From contig NZ_JABBGG010000013.1 of the NCBI RefSeq assembly GCF_012927275.1, positions 1 to 64,000 on the forward strand: a stretch of DNA of 64,000 bases, in the 5' to 3' direction. A program made the position numbers and the translations under genes. A model generated the notes under the pieces. That model saw only the letters and a program-made list of their open reading frames with translations, was not told the origin of the DNA and made no database searches. The stretch comes from Massilia polaris (GTDB taxonomy: Bacteria; Pseudomonadota; Gammaproteobacteria; Burkholderiales; Burkholderiaceae_D). Positions within the stretch are counted from its first letter, which is position 1. Each line of letters starts with the position of its first letter. This document shows, in pieces, positions 48,249-58,324 of the stretch.

Positions 48249-49532
48249 CTATGCGAGGCCCTCAAACAGAATCACGTCGACCATATGTCCCGCAGCGACA
48301 TTGCCTTGCTCGTCATGCAGCACGACCATGCAGTTCGCCTCCGACATCGAGCGCAGGATGCCTGATCCCTGCGAGCCGGTGATCCGAACCTGCTGTTCGC
48401 CATGCTCGTTCGTCGACAAGATGCCGCGCTGGTATTCGGTGCGTCCCGGCTTCTTGCGCAATGCGCCAGCCGACTTCACCTTCACCAGCAGCTGCGGCGC
48501 CTCCGCACCCATCATGCGCAGCAGGGCCGCGCGGGCGAAGAAGTAGAACGACACCATCACCGCTACCGGATTGCCGGGGAGGCCGAACAGGAAGGCGCTC
48601 TTGCCGTTCGAATTGATGCGGCCGAAGGCCAGTGGACGGCCGGGCCGCATGCCGATCTTCCAGAACGTGACGTCGCCCAGTTCGGCCATGATCTGCTTCG
48701 TGTAGTCGGCGGCACCGACCGACACGCCGCCCGAGGTGATCACCGCGTCGACGTTTTCGCATGCAGTGCGCAGCGCCTGTTCCAGCGCTGCCGGATCGTC
48801 GCGCACGATGCCCATGTCGACGATGTCGCAGCCGAGCCGCGTCAGCATGCCGAACAGGGTGTAGCGGTTGCTGTCGTAGACGCAGCCGGCTTCAAGCGGT
48901 TCGCCGATGGAACGCAGCTCGTCGCCGGTGGAGAAGAACGCGACGCGCAGGCGGCGCATCACCGGGATTTCCGCGATGCCCAGCGACGCGATCAGGCCAA
49001 GGTCGGCCGGGCGGATGATTTTCCCTTTTGCGATCGCCGCGCTGCCCGCCAGCAGGTCTTCGCCGGCGAAGCGGCGATTGTCGCCGGTACGGATGGTGCC
49101 AGGGGTGATCGTGATGGTGGTCTCGCCGATCGAGCCCACATGTTCCTGCGGGATTACGCTGTCGCAGCCTTCCGGCATGACGCCGCCCGTCATGATGCGG
49201 ACGCATTCGCCTGGTTGTGGAACGATGCCCGATGGCCGGCCCGCATACACCGTGGCGATTGCCTTCAGCGTCGTGGCTGACGATTCGCTCAGGTCCGCGC
49301 CGCGCAGTGCGTAGCCGTCCATCGCCGAGTTGTCGTGGGCCGGAACGCTGATCGGCGAGATGATGTCGGCGGCAAGGACGCGGTCCAGCGCGGAGCGCAG
49401 CGCGACTTTTTCAATCGCGCTGACAGGGGTGATGAAGTCGTTGATGATGCGCTGCGCGTGGCGCACGGGAAGCGCATCTGGATCGTAGTCGGACAGGCAG
49501 CTGGTAACGTCGTTCAGTGTCGTGTTCTTCAT
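48249..49532 (-). CDS. moeA: Molybdopterin molybdotransferase
   Basis: The 427-residue protein has the MoeA domains: PAHDNSAMDGYAL near residue 62, GVMPEGCDSVIPQEH near residue 112, and the MoCF-binding TSGGVSVGAADYTK near residue 265. GLPGNPVAVMVSFY follows at about 340. It inserts molybdate into adenylylated molybdopterin. Its start overlaps the mobA stop by four bases, so it is the last gene of the minus-strand molybdopterin operon. Confidence 0.97.
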   Translation of the reverse strand: MKNTTLNDVTSCLSDYDPDALPVRHAQRIINDFITPVSAIEKVALRSALDRVLAADIISPISVPAHDNSAMDGYALRGADLSESSATTLKAIATVYAGRPSGIVPQPGECVRIMTGGVMPEGCDSVIPQEHVGSIGETTITITPGTIRTGDNRRFAGEDLLAGSAAIAKGKIIRPADLGLIASLGIAEIPVMRRLRVAFFSTGDELRSIGEPLEAGCVYDSNRYTLFGMLTRLGCDIVDMGIVRDDPAALEQALRTACENVDAVITSGGVSVGAADYTKQIMAELGDVTFWKIGMRPGRPLAFGRINSNGKSAFLFGLPGNPVAVMVSFYFFARAALLRMMGAEAPQLLVKVKSAGALRKKPGRTEYQRGILSTNEHGEQQVRITGSQGSGILRSMSEANCMVVLHDEQGNVAAGHMVDVILFEGLA

Positions 49533-50146
49533 TCTTCTTCGCTCTCGAACTGCTGCAGTTCGCGCAGGGTGTTGATGTTGCGGAAGGCGCTGGCGTCGTC
49601 GAAGCGCACCCGCACGACCTTGATCGCGCCGTACCAGCCATCCATGCGGCGGCCGCCGGTAGCAAGGAAATTGGCGAGATGGGGCAGGGCAGCTCTTTTG
49701 ACGAGGGCGAAGACCGGGTGCGGCTGGACGCGCATTTCGCCGCTGTCGCCCGGCTCCTCGGTTTCCGCCAGCGCCAGGTCGGCGCCGTTTTCTTCAAGCG
49801 CCGCCGACAGGCGTTCGACGAGATCCGCCGGCAGGAACGGGGAGTCGCACGGCGCGGTCACGAGATAGTCGGTAGTGCAGCGGCGCAGGCCTGTTTCGAG
49901 CCCGGCCATCGGACCTTCGAAGCCTTGCAGATCGTCCGGCCAGACTGGGACGCCGAACGCCGCGTACTGATCGAGGTTCTGGTTTGCGTTGATGGCAACC
50001 GATGCCACCTGCGGCGCAAGCCGTTCGATAACGTGCGTCGCCATCGGCTTTCCGCGGAACGTTTGCAGGCCCTTGTCGACGTGGCCCATGCGGCTACCGC
50101 GCCCGCCTGCCAGGATCAATCCGGTAATCTTGGTACGTTCTGTCAT
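49529..50146 (-). CDS. mobA: Molybdenum cofactor guanylyltransferase
   Basis: The 205-residue protein starts with the nucleotide-binding motif GLILAGGRGSRMGHVDKGL at about 9-27 and has TAPCDSPFLPADLVERL near residue 96. It attaches GMP to molybdopterin to make the bis-MGD form. The ATG is shared with the TGA of a 57-codon ORF upstream (ATGA), and its own stop overlaps moeA. Confidence 0.96.
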   Translation of the reverse strand: MTERTKITGLILAGGRGSRMGHVDKGLQTFRGKPMATHVIERLAPQVASVAINANQNLDQYAAFGVPVWPDDLQGFEGPMAGLETGLRRCTTDYLVTAPCDSPFLPADLVERLSAALEENGADLALAETEEPGDSGEMRVQPHPVFALVKRAALPHLANFLATGGRRMDGWYGAIKVVRVRFDDASAFRNINTLRELQQFESEEE

Positions 50147-50316
50147 TGCTTGAAACGCTTCCTGCTGGCTGATTGCTTTCGAGGCTTGTATGGCGGAGGT
50201 TGATTTCGCTTAAACGAGTCCATATTCTCAAATTCTCGAAGTAACGAAAAAAATAACGTCCAGTCGTTTGTTGTCGATTTAGTTCGACGCCATTCCAATT
50301 TTTTCTGATCTGTCAT
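50143..50316 (-). CDS. Small basic protein of unknown function between moaA and mobA
   Basis: A 57-codon frame begins MTDQKKLEWRRTKSTTNDW and ends with the very basic, proline-containing tail PPPYKPRKQSASRKRFKQ. GGGAG lies about eight bases before the ATG. It starts 20 bp after the moaA stop, and its TGA overlaps the mobA ATG by four bases. Both junctions suggest it is translated within the operon. I do not recognise the family. Confidence 0.6.
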   Translation of the reverse strand: MTDQKKLEWRRTKSTTNDWTLFFSLLREFENMDSFKRNQPPPYKPRKQSASRKRFKQ

Positions 50317-50336
50317 GACGACTCTCCCTATCGTGA

Positions 50337-51446
50337 TTAGCCGCCGATGTATGACATTTCGACTTTTCTCGCTCCGAGTACCAATCCCTCGGTGTTAATC
50401 GTTCGCGTTTCAGAATAGCGGTCAGTCCGCGCGCGCCAGATGTGGGCAATCGCGGTCGAGATTTCGGCGTCGCTGCGGCCGTCGCGCAGCAGCGCGCGCA
50501 GGTCGCTGCCGCGCGTCGCGAACAGGCAGGTGTACAGCTTGCCCTCGGTCGACAGGCGCGCGCGCGAGCAGTCGTGGCAGAAGGCCTGGGTGACGCTGGA
50601 GATCACGCCGATCTCGCCGCCACCGTCCGCGTAGCGCCAGCGCGCCGCGGTCTCGCCGGTGTAGTTCGCGTCGATCGGCAGCAGCGGCATGTCGGCCGAG
50701 ACGCGGCGCACCACTTCGGCCGACGGCACCACCTCGCGCATGTTCCAGCCGTTCGATGCGCCGACGTCCATGTATTCGATGAAGCGCAGGATGTATGGGC
50801 TGCCCTTGAAGTGGCGCGCCATCGGTACGATTTCCTGGTCGTTCATGCCGCCCTTGACGACCATGTTGACCTTGATCGGTCCTAGCCCGGCCTTGTGCGC
50901 GGCATCGAGGCCGTTCAGCACGTCGGCGACCGCGAAGTCGACGTCGTTCATGCGCTTGAAGATGGCGTCGTCGAGCGAGTCGAGCGATACCGTCACGCGG
51001 TTCAGGCCAGCGTCTTTCAGCGACTGCGCTTTTTTCGCGAGCAGCGAGCCGTTGGTGGTCAGCGTGAGGTCGAGCGGTTTGCCGCCCGGTGTGCGCAGCT
51101 CGGCCAGCATGCCGACCAGGCGTTCGAGGTTCTTGCGCAGCAGCGGTTCGCCGCCGGTGAGCCGTAGTTTTTCAACGCCGTGCGCGACGAACAGGCGCGC
51201 GATGCGGGTGATTTCTTCGAACGACAGCAGCGAGGTTTGCGGCAGGTAGGCGTAGTCCTTGTCGAACACTTCCTTCGGCATGCAGTACACGCAGCGGAAA
51301 TTGCAGCGGTCCGTGACCGAGATGCGCAGGTCGTGCAGCGGGCGTGCGAGCGTATCGCCCAGCAGGCCGGTGGGCGTTTCGAGGACTCGCGGAATCACGG
51401 GCGAGGTGTTGCGTTCGTCCCGGAACATGATTGTTTTTTCAGCCAT
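50337..51446 (-). CDS. moaA: GTP 3',8-cyclase (molybdopterin synthesis)
   Basis: From ATG 51446 the 369-residue radical SAM enzyme has the cluster motif [12 protein letters not shown] near residue 48 and a second C-terminal cluster ([21 protein letters not shown] near residue 290). It ends [12 protein letters not shown], with the GG tail that is required in MoaA. It makes the first intermediate of molybdenum cofactor from GTP. Its ATG lies inside the last codons of chrA (eight-base overlap). A later ATG at MFRDER is possible. Confidence 0.96.
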   Translation of the reverse strand: MAEKTIMFRDERNTSPVIPRVLETPTGLLGDTLARPLHDLRISVTDRCNFRCVYCMPKEVFDKDYAYLPQTSLLSFEEITRIARLFVAHGVEKLRLTGGEPLLRKNLERLVGMLAELRTPGGKPLDLTLTTNGSLLAKKAQSLKDAGLNRVTVSLDSLDDAIFKRMNDVDFAVADVLNGLDAAHKAGLGPIKVNMVVKGGMNDQEIVPMARHFKGSPYILRFIEYMDVGASNGWNMREVVPSAEVVRRVSADMPLLPIDANYTGETAARWRYADGGGEIGVISSVTQAFCHDCSRARLSTEGKLYTCLFATRGSDLRALLRDGRSDAEISTAIAHIWRARTDRYSETRTINTEGLVLGARKVEMSYIGG

Positions 51447-52791
51447 TCCAATACGATAGCATGAGGCCAGCAAGGGCGCAGGCGGCAATCAGTTTGATGG
51501 TCCCTGTCTTGAACCGGAACAGTGCGATGCATGCCGCCGCGCTGATCGCTACCGCTGGCCAGTCGATGCGTCCGTCAACGAAAAATACATGCTGCCCGAA
51601 GAACAAGGCAAGGCTGACGATGACGCCGACCACGGCTGCCGAGATCGCCGTCAGCGGCGCAGTCATGCGGACGTTCCCGCGCGTTGACTCGACCAGCGGG
51701 CCGCCGGCGAGAATGAAAATGAATGACGGCAGGAATGTGAAGAAGGCAGCCACTGCCGCTCCGGCAACGCCGGCCAGCAGCAGGCTGTCGGTGCCGAACA
51801 GTGCGTGGGTCCAGCCGCCGACGAAGCCGACGAAGGCAACGATCATGATCAGCGGGCCGGGCGTGGTTTCGCCGAGGGCGAGGCCATCGATCATCTGGGT
51901 GGCGGTCAGCCAGTGGTACTGCTCGACGCCGCCCTGGTAGACGTACGGAAGCACGGCGTACGCGCCGCCGAAGGTCAGCATGGCGGCTTTGGTGAAGAAC
52001 CAGCCCATCTGCGCCAGCGTGTGGGAGGCGCCGTAGCGGCTTGCCAGCAGCAGCCAGACCGCTGCGCCGAGTCCGCCCCCGATCAAGGCGACTTTCAACA
52101 GGTGTTTGGGTGAAAAGCGTGCGTGCGCCGGGGTTGGGGTTATGTCGTCGATGATCGCCAGGCCGTACGACGCCTTGCTGTCGAGTGTCGCGCCGCCGAC
52201 CTGGAACAGGTGCGGCCATGCGCGGCCACCGGTCAGGCCGATCACTGCGGCTGCCAGGACGATGGCGGGGAAGGGCAGGCCGACAACTGCAATTGCGAGG
52301 AAGGCGGCGATGGCGATTGCAATCATCGCGGGATTGCGCAGTGAGCGCGTGCCGATGCGCCAGGCGGCGGCGAGGACGATGGCCACGACGGCTGGTTTGA
52401 TGCCGTAGAGGGTTCCAGCAACGACGGGCAGGCTGCCGTAGGCGAGGTAGATCCATGACAGCAACATCAGGAGCAGCAGCGATGGGAGCACAAACAGCGC
52501 GCCAGCAATGATGCCGCCGCGCGTGCGGTGCATCAGCCAGCCGATGTAGACGGCAAGCTGGGTGGCTTCGGGACCGGGCAGTAGCATGCAGTAGTTGAGC
52601 GCGTGCAGGAAGCGCTGCTCCGAGATCCAGCGGCGGCGTTCGACCAGTTCGGTGTGCATCATCGCGATCTGGCCGGCGGGGCCGCCGAAGCTGATGAAGC
52701 CGAGTTTGAGCCAGTACCAGAAGGCCCGGGACAGGGTAACTGGGGGAGGAGCGGTGTCGCGGGGAAGCATCGTTTGCATAAGCCTCGTCAT
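51439..52791 (-). CDS. chrA: Chromate transporter ChrA, long-chain type
   Basis: The protein of about 450 residues has two homologous CHR domains, the first with [22 protein letters not shown] near residue 27 and the second with [20 protein letters not shown] near residue 265. About ten to twelve helices are predicted. It is likely to expel chromate. The start is unclear: ATG at 52791 has no strong ribosome site, and ATGs at residues 5 and 8 are alternatives. Its end overlaps moaA, so it is joined to molybdopterin genes. Confidence 0.9.
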   Translation of the reverse strand: MTRLMQTMLPRDTAPPPVTLSRAFWYWLKLGFISFGGPAGQIAMMHTELVERRRWISEQRFLHALNYCMLLPGPEATQLAVYIGWLMHRTRGGIIAGALFVLPSLLLLMLLSWIYLAYGSLPVVAGTLYGIKPAVVAIVLAAAWRIGTRSLRNPAMIAIAIAAFLAIAVVGLPFPAIVLAAAVIGLTGGRAWPHLFQVGGATLDSKASYGLAIIDDITPTPAHARFSPKHLLKVALIGGGLGAAVWLLLASRYGASHTLAQMGWFFTKAAMLTFGGAYAVLPYVYQGGVEQYHWLTATQMIDGLALGETTPGPLIMIVAFVGFVGGWTHALFGTDSLLLAGVAGAAVAAFFTFLPSFIFILAGGPLVESTRGNVRMTAPLTAISAAVVGVIVSLALFFGQHVFFVDGRIDWPAVAISAAACIALFRFKTGTIKLIAACALAGLMLSYWNG

Positions 52792-52796
52792 CAAAC

Positions 52797-52825
52797 AAAA
52801 AGGGAAGCACGAAGCTTCCCTTTTT
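52797..52825 (-). terminator. Rho-independent terminator of rne
   Basis: AAAAAGGGAAGC (52797-52808) pairs with GCTTCCCTTTTT (52814-52825) over a five-base loop, with the T run on the minus strand in the right place. It is 21 bp beyond the rne stop and separates rne from chrA. Confidence 0.9.
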
Positions 52826-52846
52826 ATGTATCAACCACCCATCGGA

Positions 52847-55800
52847 TTATTGACGGGTATCGACCTGGATCAGCGGCTCGTCAGCTTGCGGCGGCAATGG
52901 CTTGCGCTCGCGCGGCTTGCGGGCCGGTGGAGCAACTTGCGCCGCTGCTTCCTGCGCTGCGCGCAGCTTTGCAGGATCGGTCGATGCCATCACCAGGCCT
53001 GCCGAACCGAGCAGCTCGTTGATGTCGGCGATCGGTGCCGGTGCAGCCGCGGCTGCCGGGGCTACAGCAGCTGGAACAGGAACAGGGGCTGGCGCAGGTG
53101 CTGCTTCCACCTTCGCTGGCTCGGCTGCAACAGGCTCCGCGACCAGTTCCGCTACCGGATCAGGCGTGAAGATGGTCGGCTCGGCATACGATGGCTCTGC
53201 CGCTACAGGCGCCGGAGCTACCTCTGCTGCGATCGGCTCAACTGCTACTGGAGCTGGTGCTGCAGCTTCGGCCACAACCGGAGCCGCCGTCACTTCAGCT
53301 GCAGCCGATGCTTCGGCCATCGCTTCGGAAGCCACATACTCTGCCGATGGAACCGGCGCAGCGCCGGATTCAGCGACGGCTGCGGCGACGACCGCGGTCG
53401 CTGCCATTGGCGCTTCCGCGACTGGCGCTTTCTCTTCAGCTAGCGGGGCAGCTTCGACGACGGGTGCCGCTTCCGCGACCGCAGCCGCCTCAACTGGCAC
53501 TGCCGCTACGGCGCTTGCTTCAGGAGCAACGCTGAACGTTGCTTCAGCAGCTTGTTCGCCTTCGCCTTCGAGTTCGCCTTCCTGGCCTTCCATGCCGTCA
53601 ACCTGGTCGCGATCGCGGCGATTGCGGTTGCGGCCGCCACGACGACGGCGGCGGCGCGGTTCATCGCCGCCAGCTTCGACTTCGATCTCTTCACCGTTCG
53701 GGCCGATGGTGATGATGGTCTTCGGCGCCAGTGCTTCCTGCTCGGCAACTTCGCCGCCAACATTCACGACAGCTGCCGCGGCTGCCACGACAGGCGCCAC
53801 TGCCAGCTCGTCGGTACGGCTTTCGATGGCCGGGGTGCGCTCGGCGCGCTCGCGCGGCTGGCGTGCCGGACGCTCAGGACGCTCGCCACGCTCTGCACGC
53901 TCGCCACGCGGCGCCGCTGCCGTTACCTCGGCCTGCTCGCGTGGCTCACGCGGCGGACGCGGCTGGCGCGGTGGACGCGCTGGCTTGGTGTCGGCTTCCG
54001 CTGCCTTGACGGTGTCGTCCTGGCCAGCTTTTGGTTCGCGCTCGTCACGCTCACGGCCGCCTTGCTTGGCGCCACGGCCACGGCCACGCGGGCCACGGAC
54101 ATTGCGGTCGCCACGGTCGCCGGCTGCCGGCTTGCTCGGCGCTGCAGGTGCTGGCGGGGCGACCACGACGGTTTCTTCAGGGCCGAAGATGAAGGCCTTC
54201 AGCTTGGCGAAGAACCCTTGTTCCGCCGGTGCGGTCAGCACTGGCGCGGTAACCTTCGGCACTTCGACGGTCGAGCGGTCCACCACAGGCGCAGGCTGGG
54301 CCGGGGTGATGGTCTTGACGACGGCTTCCTGGCGCGGCTTGACGTCTTCCTTCTGGCGCTTGCTGTAGGCCATGTCGGTCTCAGCCTGCTCAGCCAGGTT
54401 ATAGCTGGCCTGGGTGTCTTCGAGGCGCGGGTCGTCGTGCTTGATGCGCTCGAGCTTGTAATGCGGCGTGTCAAGGTGCTTGTTCGGGATCAGGATCACG
54501 CTGATGCGGTGACGGTTCTCGATCTTCAGCACTTCGCCGCGCTTTTCGTTGAGCAGGAAGGCGGCGACGTCCACTGGCACTTGCACGTGGATGGTGGCCG
54601 AATTTTCCTTCATCGCCTCTTCCTGGATGATGCGCAGGACTTGCAGGGCCGACGATTCGGTGTCGCGGATGTGGCCGGTGCCGGAGCAGCGCGGGCAGGT
54701 CACGTGGCTGCCTTCGGACAGTGACGGACGCAGGCGCTGGCGCGACAGTTCCATCAGGCCGAAGCGCGAGATCTTGCCCATCTGGACGCGGGCGCGGTCG
54801 TGGTGCAGCGCGTCTTTCAGGCGGGTTTCCACCTCGCGCTGGTTCTTCGCCACTTCCATGTCGATGAAGTCGATCACGATCAGGCCGCCCAGGTCGCGCA
54901 GGCGTAGCTGGCGGGCAACTTCTTCGGCCGCTTCGCAGTTGGTGTTGAAGGCGGTCGTTTCGATGTCCGAGCCGCGCGTCGCGCGCGCCGAGTTGACGTC
55001 GACCGAGACCAGCGCTTCGGTGTGGTCGATCACGATGGCGCCGCCCGATGGCAGCGGCACGGTGCGCGAGTACGCGGTTTCAATCTGGTGTTCGATCTGG
55101 AAGCGCGAGAACAGCGGCACGTCGTCGCTGTAACGCTTCACGCGGTGCACCATGTCGGGCATCACGTGGCTCATGAACTGATGGGCCTGCTCGTAGATGT
55201 CGTCGGTGTCGATCAGGATCTCGCCGATGTCCGGCTGGAAGTAGTCGCGGATCGCGCGGATCACCAGCGAGGATTCCTGGTAGATCAGGAAAGCGCCATT
55301 GCCTTGCTTGCCGGCGCCTTCGATCGCGCGCCACAGTTGCATCAGGTAGTTCAGGTCCCACTGCAGTTCTTCGACGTTGCGGCCGATGCCTGCGGTGCGG
55401 GCGATCACCGACATGCCTTGCGGCAGGTCGAGCTTGTCCATGGTTTCGCGCAGTTCCTGGCGCTCTTCGCCTTCGACACGGCGCGATACGCCGCCACCGC
55501 GCGGGTTGTTCGGCATCAGCACGAGGTAACGGCCGGCCAGCGAGATGAACGAGGTCAGGGCAGCGCCCTTGTTGCCGCGTTCTTCCTTCTCGACCTGGAC
55601 CATGATCTCCTGGCCTTCGCGCAGCGCATCCTTGATCGATGCGTTACGCACGTCGACGCCTTCGCGGAAGTAGGTACGCGCGACTTCCTTGAATGGCAGG
55701 AAGCCGTGGCGGTCTTCGCCGTAGCTGACGAAGCAGGCTTCCAGCGATGGCTCGATGCGGGTGATCACGCCTTTGTAGATATTCGACTTGCGCTGTTCGC

Positions 55801-55900
55801 GACCCGCCGTTTCGATATCGATATCGATCAGTTTCTGACCGTCGACAATCGCTACGCGCAGCTCTTCTTGCTGCGTAGCGTTAAACAACATACGTTTCAT
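52847..55900 (-). CDS. rne: Ribonuclease E
   Basis: The 1017-residue endoribonuclease has the S1 domain (about 38-119) and the catalytic half, with aspartates in ALVSVDVNSARAT and GGLIVIDFIDME near residues 300 and 345. The zinc-link is CPRCSGTGHIRDTESSA near residue 405. The C-terminal half from about 520 is disordered, with Arg-rich RNA-binding stretches (about 590-700) and then long Ala/Val/Pro/Glu low-complexity sequence. It processes rRNA and tRNA and decays mRNA at the membrane. It is divergent from rluC. Confidence 0.97.
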   Translation of the reverse strand: MKRMLFNATQQEELRVAIVDGQKLIDIDIETAGREQRKSNIYKGVITRIEPSLEACFVSYGEDRHGFLPFKEVARTYFREGVDVRNASIKDALREGQEIMVQVEKEERGNKGAALTSFISLAGRYLVLMPNNPRGGGVSRRVEGEERQELRETMDKLDLPQGMSVIARTAGIGRNVEELQWDLNYLMQLWRAIEGAGKQGNGAFLIYQESSLVIRAIRDYFQPDIGEILIDTDDIYEQAHQFMSHVMPDMVHRVKRYSDDVPLFSRFQIEHQIETAYSRTVPLPSGGAIVIDHTEALVSVDVNSARATRGSDIETTAFNTNCEAAEEVARQLRLRDLGGLIVIDFIDMEVAKNQREVETRLKDALHHDRARVQMGKISRFGLMELSRQRLRPSLSEGSHVTCPRCSGTGHIRDTESSALQVLRIIQEEAMKENSATIHVQVPVDVAAFLLNEKRGEVLKIENRHRISVILIPNKHLDTPHYKLERIKHDDPRLEDTQASYNLAEQAETDMAYSKRQKEDVKPRQEAVVKTITPAQPAPVVDRSTVEVPKVTAPVLTAPAEQGFFAKLKAFIFGPEETVVVAPPAPAAPSKPAAGDRGDRNVRGPRGRGRGAKQGGRERDEREPKAGQDDTVKAAEADTKPARPPRQPRPPREPREQAEVTAAAPRGERAERGERPERPARQPRERAERTPAIESRTDELAVAPVVAAAAAVVNVGGEVAEQEALAPKTIITIGPNGEEIEVEAGGDEPRRRRRRGGRNRNRRDRDQVDGMEGQEGELEGEGEQAAEATFSVAPEASAVAAVPVEAAAVAEAAPVVEAAPLAEEKAPVAEAPMAATAVVAAAVAESGAAPVPSAEYVASEAMAEASAAAEVTAAPVVAEAAAPAPVAVEPIAAEVAPAPVAAEPSYAEPTIFTPDPVAELVAEPVAAEPAKVEAAPAPAPVPVPAAVAPAAAAAPAPIADINELLGSAGLVMASTDPAKLRAAQEAAAQVAPPARKPRERKPLPPQADEPLIQVDTRQ

Positions 55901-56582
55901 TTTTATTAACTCCGCGGCCCGCAGGCCGATCCAGTGCCGCTTTTTAAAGCGGCAAAAAGTACACGGGATGTACGCGAGAAGGTGGAGTGCCGGAGGTGGG
56001 TATGCCTAAGCGTACGGCGCGCTGACGCTGCGCGTCATGGCCGTAACAGGCGCTGTGGGGTCGATCGACATGCCGAGTGCACGCATCACCTGCAACTTGC
56101 CGAATGCAGCCCGGTCAAACTGGGGCACGGCTGAAAGCCAGGCGGTGAGCAAATCAATGGCCAGACCGCGGTTTGGCGAACATACAAAGGCTTGGATACC
56201 CAGGCATACAGTCTGCCTTTACCTCACAAGCCTCAGGTACGAGGCGCAAATCCGGTCGGGCGAAAACGACAAGCGTTATCGACGCCATCATCCGGCGAGC
56301 CCGCCTACAGGCCGGCTTGCCGGTACTTATCCTTAAAATTCCAAGCAATCCAATTCAGCACTCATGCGCGGTATCCGATTACAACTACGGTGCAACCCTG
56401 ATTCGCGCAGGAATGTGCGTACACATTTTTTTCCATCGAATTTGCAATTTGGCGAGGCCGATGGAGACGCCCCTGTGTAAAATATCGTTTTAATTCTTAC
56501 ACCAGCAGAGGTTTGACCGCCGCCTGTCGATTATATATTCAAAATGAAGGACTTAGAGAGATTTTCTGGGAAGACAGAGCAA
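55901..56582. other. rne 5' leader and rne-rluC divergent promoter region
   Basis: About 680 bp without a supported gene. Most of it is probably the long rne 5' leader; RNase E leaders are known to carry structures for autoregulation. A stable stem of ten pairs (CCGGCGAGCC, 56292-56301, with GGCTTGCCGG, 56314-56323, one G-U) lies in this region. The short open frames on the plus strand lack ribosome sites and family similarity. Confidence 0.5.
56513..56539 (+). promoter_or_regulatory. Probable rluC promoter
   Basis: TTGACC (56513-56518) and TATATT (56534-56539) are separated by 15 bp. Transcription would start near 56546, after the first in-frame ATG at 56544, so this promoter argues for translation starting at 56583 instead. 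Confidence 0.5.
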
Positions 56583-57587
56583 ATGAAGATGCAAAACGAT
56601 GTTGTTCCCCCTTCATCACAGCCGGCGCCACAACAACCGCAAGCGCAGTTCGTCACAATTACCGAAGAAGAAGCTGGCCAGCGTATTGACAACTACCTGC
56701 TGCGGATCTGCAAGGGCGTGCCGAAAAGTCACGTCTATCGCATCCTGCGCTCGGGCGAAGTACGTGTCAACAAGGGCCGTATCGACCAGATGTACCGCCT
56801 CGAAAGCGGCGACGTGGTGCGCATCCCGCCGGTCCGCATCGCCGAAAAAGCCAGCCAGGCCGCCGTTCCCGGCGCCGAATTCGCGATCCTGCACGAGGAC
56901 GCCCACCTCTTGATCATCGACAAGCCAAGCGGCGTGGCGGTGCATGGCGGCTCGGGCGTGTCGTACGGCGTGATCGAGCAGCTGCGCGCGGCGCGCCCGG
57001 ACGCCAAGTTCCTGGAACTGGTGCACCGCCTCGACCGCGAAACGTCGGGCCTGCTGCTGCTGGCCAAGAAGAGGTCAGCGCTGACCAACCTGCACGAACA
57101 GATGCGCGACGGGCTCACCGACAAGCGCTACCTGACCATGGTGGCGGGCGACTGGCAGAACGCGCGCCAGCACATCAAGCTGCCGCTGCATAAATACACG
57201 ACGGCCGAAGGCGAACGCCGCGTTTGCGTGCAGGCCGGCGGCATGGAGTCGCACACTGTGTTCAGCCTGCTCCGAAAGTGGAACAAGTTCGCCTTGCTGG
57301 AAGCCGAGCTGAAGACCGGGCGTACCCACCAGATCCGCGTTCACCTGGCATCGTCGGGCTTCCCCATCCTCGGTGACGACAAATACGGCGATTTCGCCCT
57401 CAACCGCCTGCTGCTCAAGGCCGACGACAGCCGCGGCGCCCTCAAGCGGATGTTCCTGCACGCGCACCAGATCACGTTTACCCACCCGGAAACCGGCAAG
57501 CCGATGACGATAAATGCACCGTTACCGGCAGAATGCGAGCGTTTCTTGGTAAGCTTGGGAAAACCGCAGGCGACTGCGAAGCGCTAA
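56583..57587 (+). CDS. rluC: 23S rRNA pseudouridine(955/2504/2580) synthase
   Basis: The 334-residue protein has an S4 RNA-binding domain (about 25-80) and the RluA-type catalytic domain with D151 in VHRLDRETSGLLLL and KTGRTHQIRVHLAS near residue 240. It makes pseudouridines in 23S rRNA helix 35 and the peptidyl transferase region. It faces rne and leads the operon with HAD, Rieske and S49 genes. The start at 56583 (or 56589) is preferred to 56544. Confidence 0.95.
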   Translation: MKMQNDVVPPSSQPAPQQPQAQFVTITEEEAGQRIDNYLLRICKGVPKSHVYRILRSGEVRVNKGRIDQMYRLESGDVVRIPPVRIAEKASQAAVPGAEFAILHEDAHLLIIDKPSGVAVHGGSGVSYGVIEQLRAARPDAKFLELVHRLDRETSGLLLLAKKRSALTNLHEQMRDGLTDKRYLTMVAGDWQNARQHIKLPLHKYTTAEGERRVCVQAGGMESHTVFSLLRKWNKFALLEAELKTGRTHQIRVHLASSGFPILGDDKYGDFALNRLLLKADDSRGALKRMFLHAHQITFTHPETGKPMTINAPLPAECERFLVSLGKPQATAKR

Positions 57588-57664
57588 AACACTTTTTGTG
57601 GACTCATTGCAGTCCACTGAACAAATACCTGGACAGGAGCCGGCCGCATGCGCGGCTGGAGAAC

Positions 57665-58324
57665 ATGGCAAGAAAGCAATTTGATCTGATCGTCTTCGAT
57701 TGGGACGGCACACTGATGGACAGCACCGCCACCATCGTCAAATGTATTCAGGCAGCAGCGAAGGACCTCGGTTTGCCGGTCCCGAATGATGAAGCAGCGT
57801 CGCACGTAATCGGGCTGGGCCTGTTTGAGGCGATGCAGGCAGTCATGCCGGGCATCGACCCGGCGATGTACCCGCGCATGGTGGAACGTTATCGCTTCCA
57901 TTTCCTGTCGAAGGACCACGATCTGGTGCTGTTCGACGGCGTTCGCGAAATGCTGACTGAACTGTCGCAGCAGGCGTATTTCCTCGCCGTCGCCACCGGC
58001 AAGAGCCGGGTAGGGCTGAACCGCGCCCTGAACGCCGTCGGCCTGCTGTCGCTGTTCGACGCAACGCGTTGCGCCGACGAGACATTTTCCAAGCCACACC
58101 CTGCAATGTTGCAAGAATTGACAAGGGAATTGGGCCAGGACCTGCGCCGCACCGTTATGATCGGCGATACCACCCACGACTTGCTCATGGCCAATAACGC
58201 TGGCGCGTCCGGAATTGCGGTACAGTATGGCGCCCATCCGGTCGACCAGCTGCACGCCTGCGCGCCGCTGTATTCGGCCAGCACGGTTGGCGAATTGCAT
58301 CAGTGGCTGGCTGAGAACGCCTGA
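57665..58324 (+). CDS. HAD-IA family hydrolase (phosphoglycolate phosphatase-like)
   Basis: The 219-residue protein has HAD motif I with nucleophile D12 and D14 in VFDWDGTLMDS, motif II in LAVATGKSRVGL near residue 105, the K of FSKPHPAM near 143, and motif IV in MIGDTTHDLLMANNAG near 165. The cap domain at about 20-85 places it in subfamily IA with Gph-like enzymes. The start follows GGAG. Its stop TGA shares a base with the Rieske gene ATG. The substrate is uncertain. Confidence 0.92.
   Translation: MARKQFDLIVFDWDGTLMDSTATIVKCIQAAAKDLGLPVPNDEAASHVIGLGLFEAMQAVMPGIDPAMYPRMVERYRFHFLSKDHDLVLFDGVREMLTELSQQAYFLAVATGKSRVGLNRALNAVGLLSLFDATRCADETFSKPHPAMLQELTRELGQDLRRTVMIGDTTHDLLMANNAGASGIAVQYGAHPVDQLHACAPLYSASTVGELHQWLAENA

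Noticed and set aside
56173-56493. A 106-codon plus-strand frame in the rne-rluC gap
   Set aside because: No ribosome site or family similarity; it overlaps the likely rne leader.
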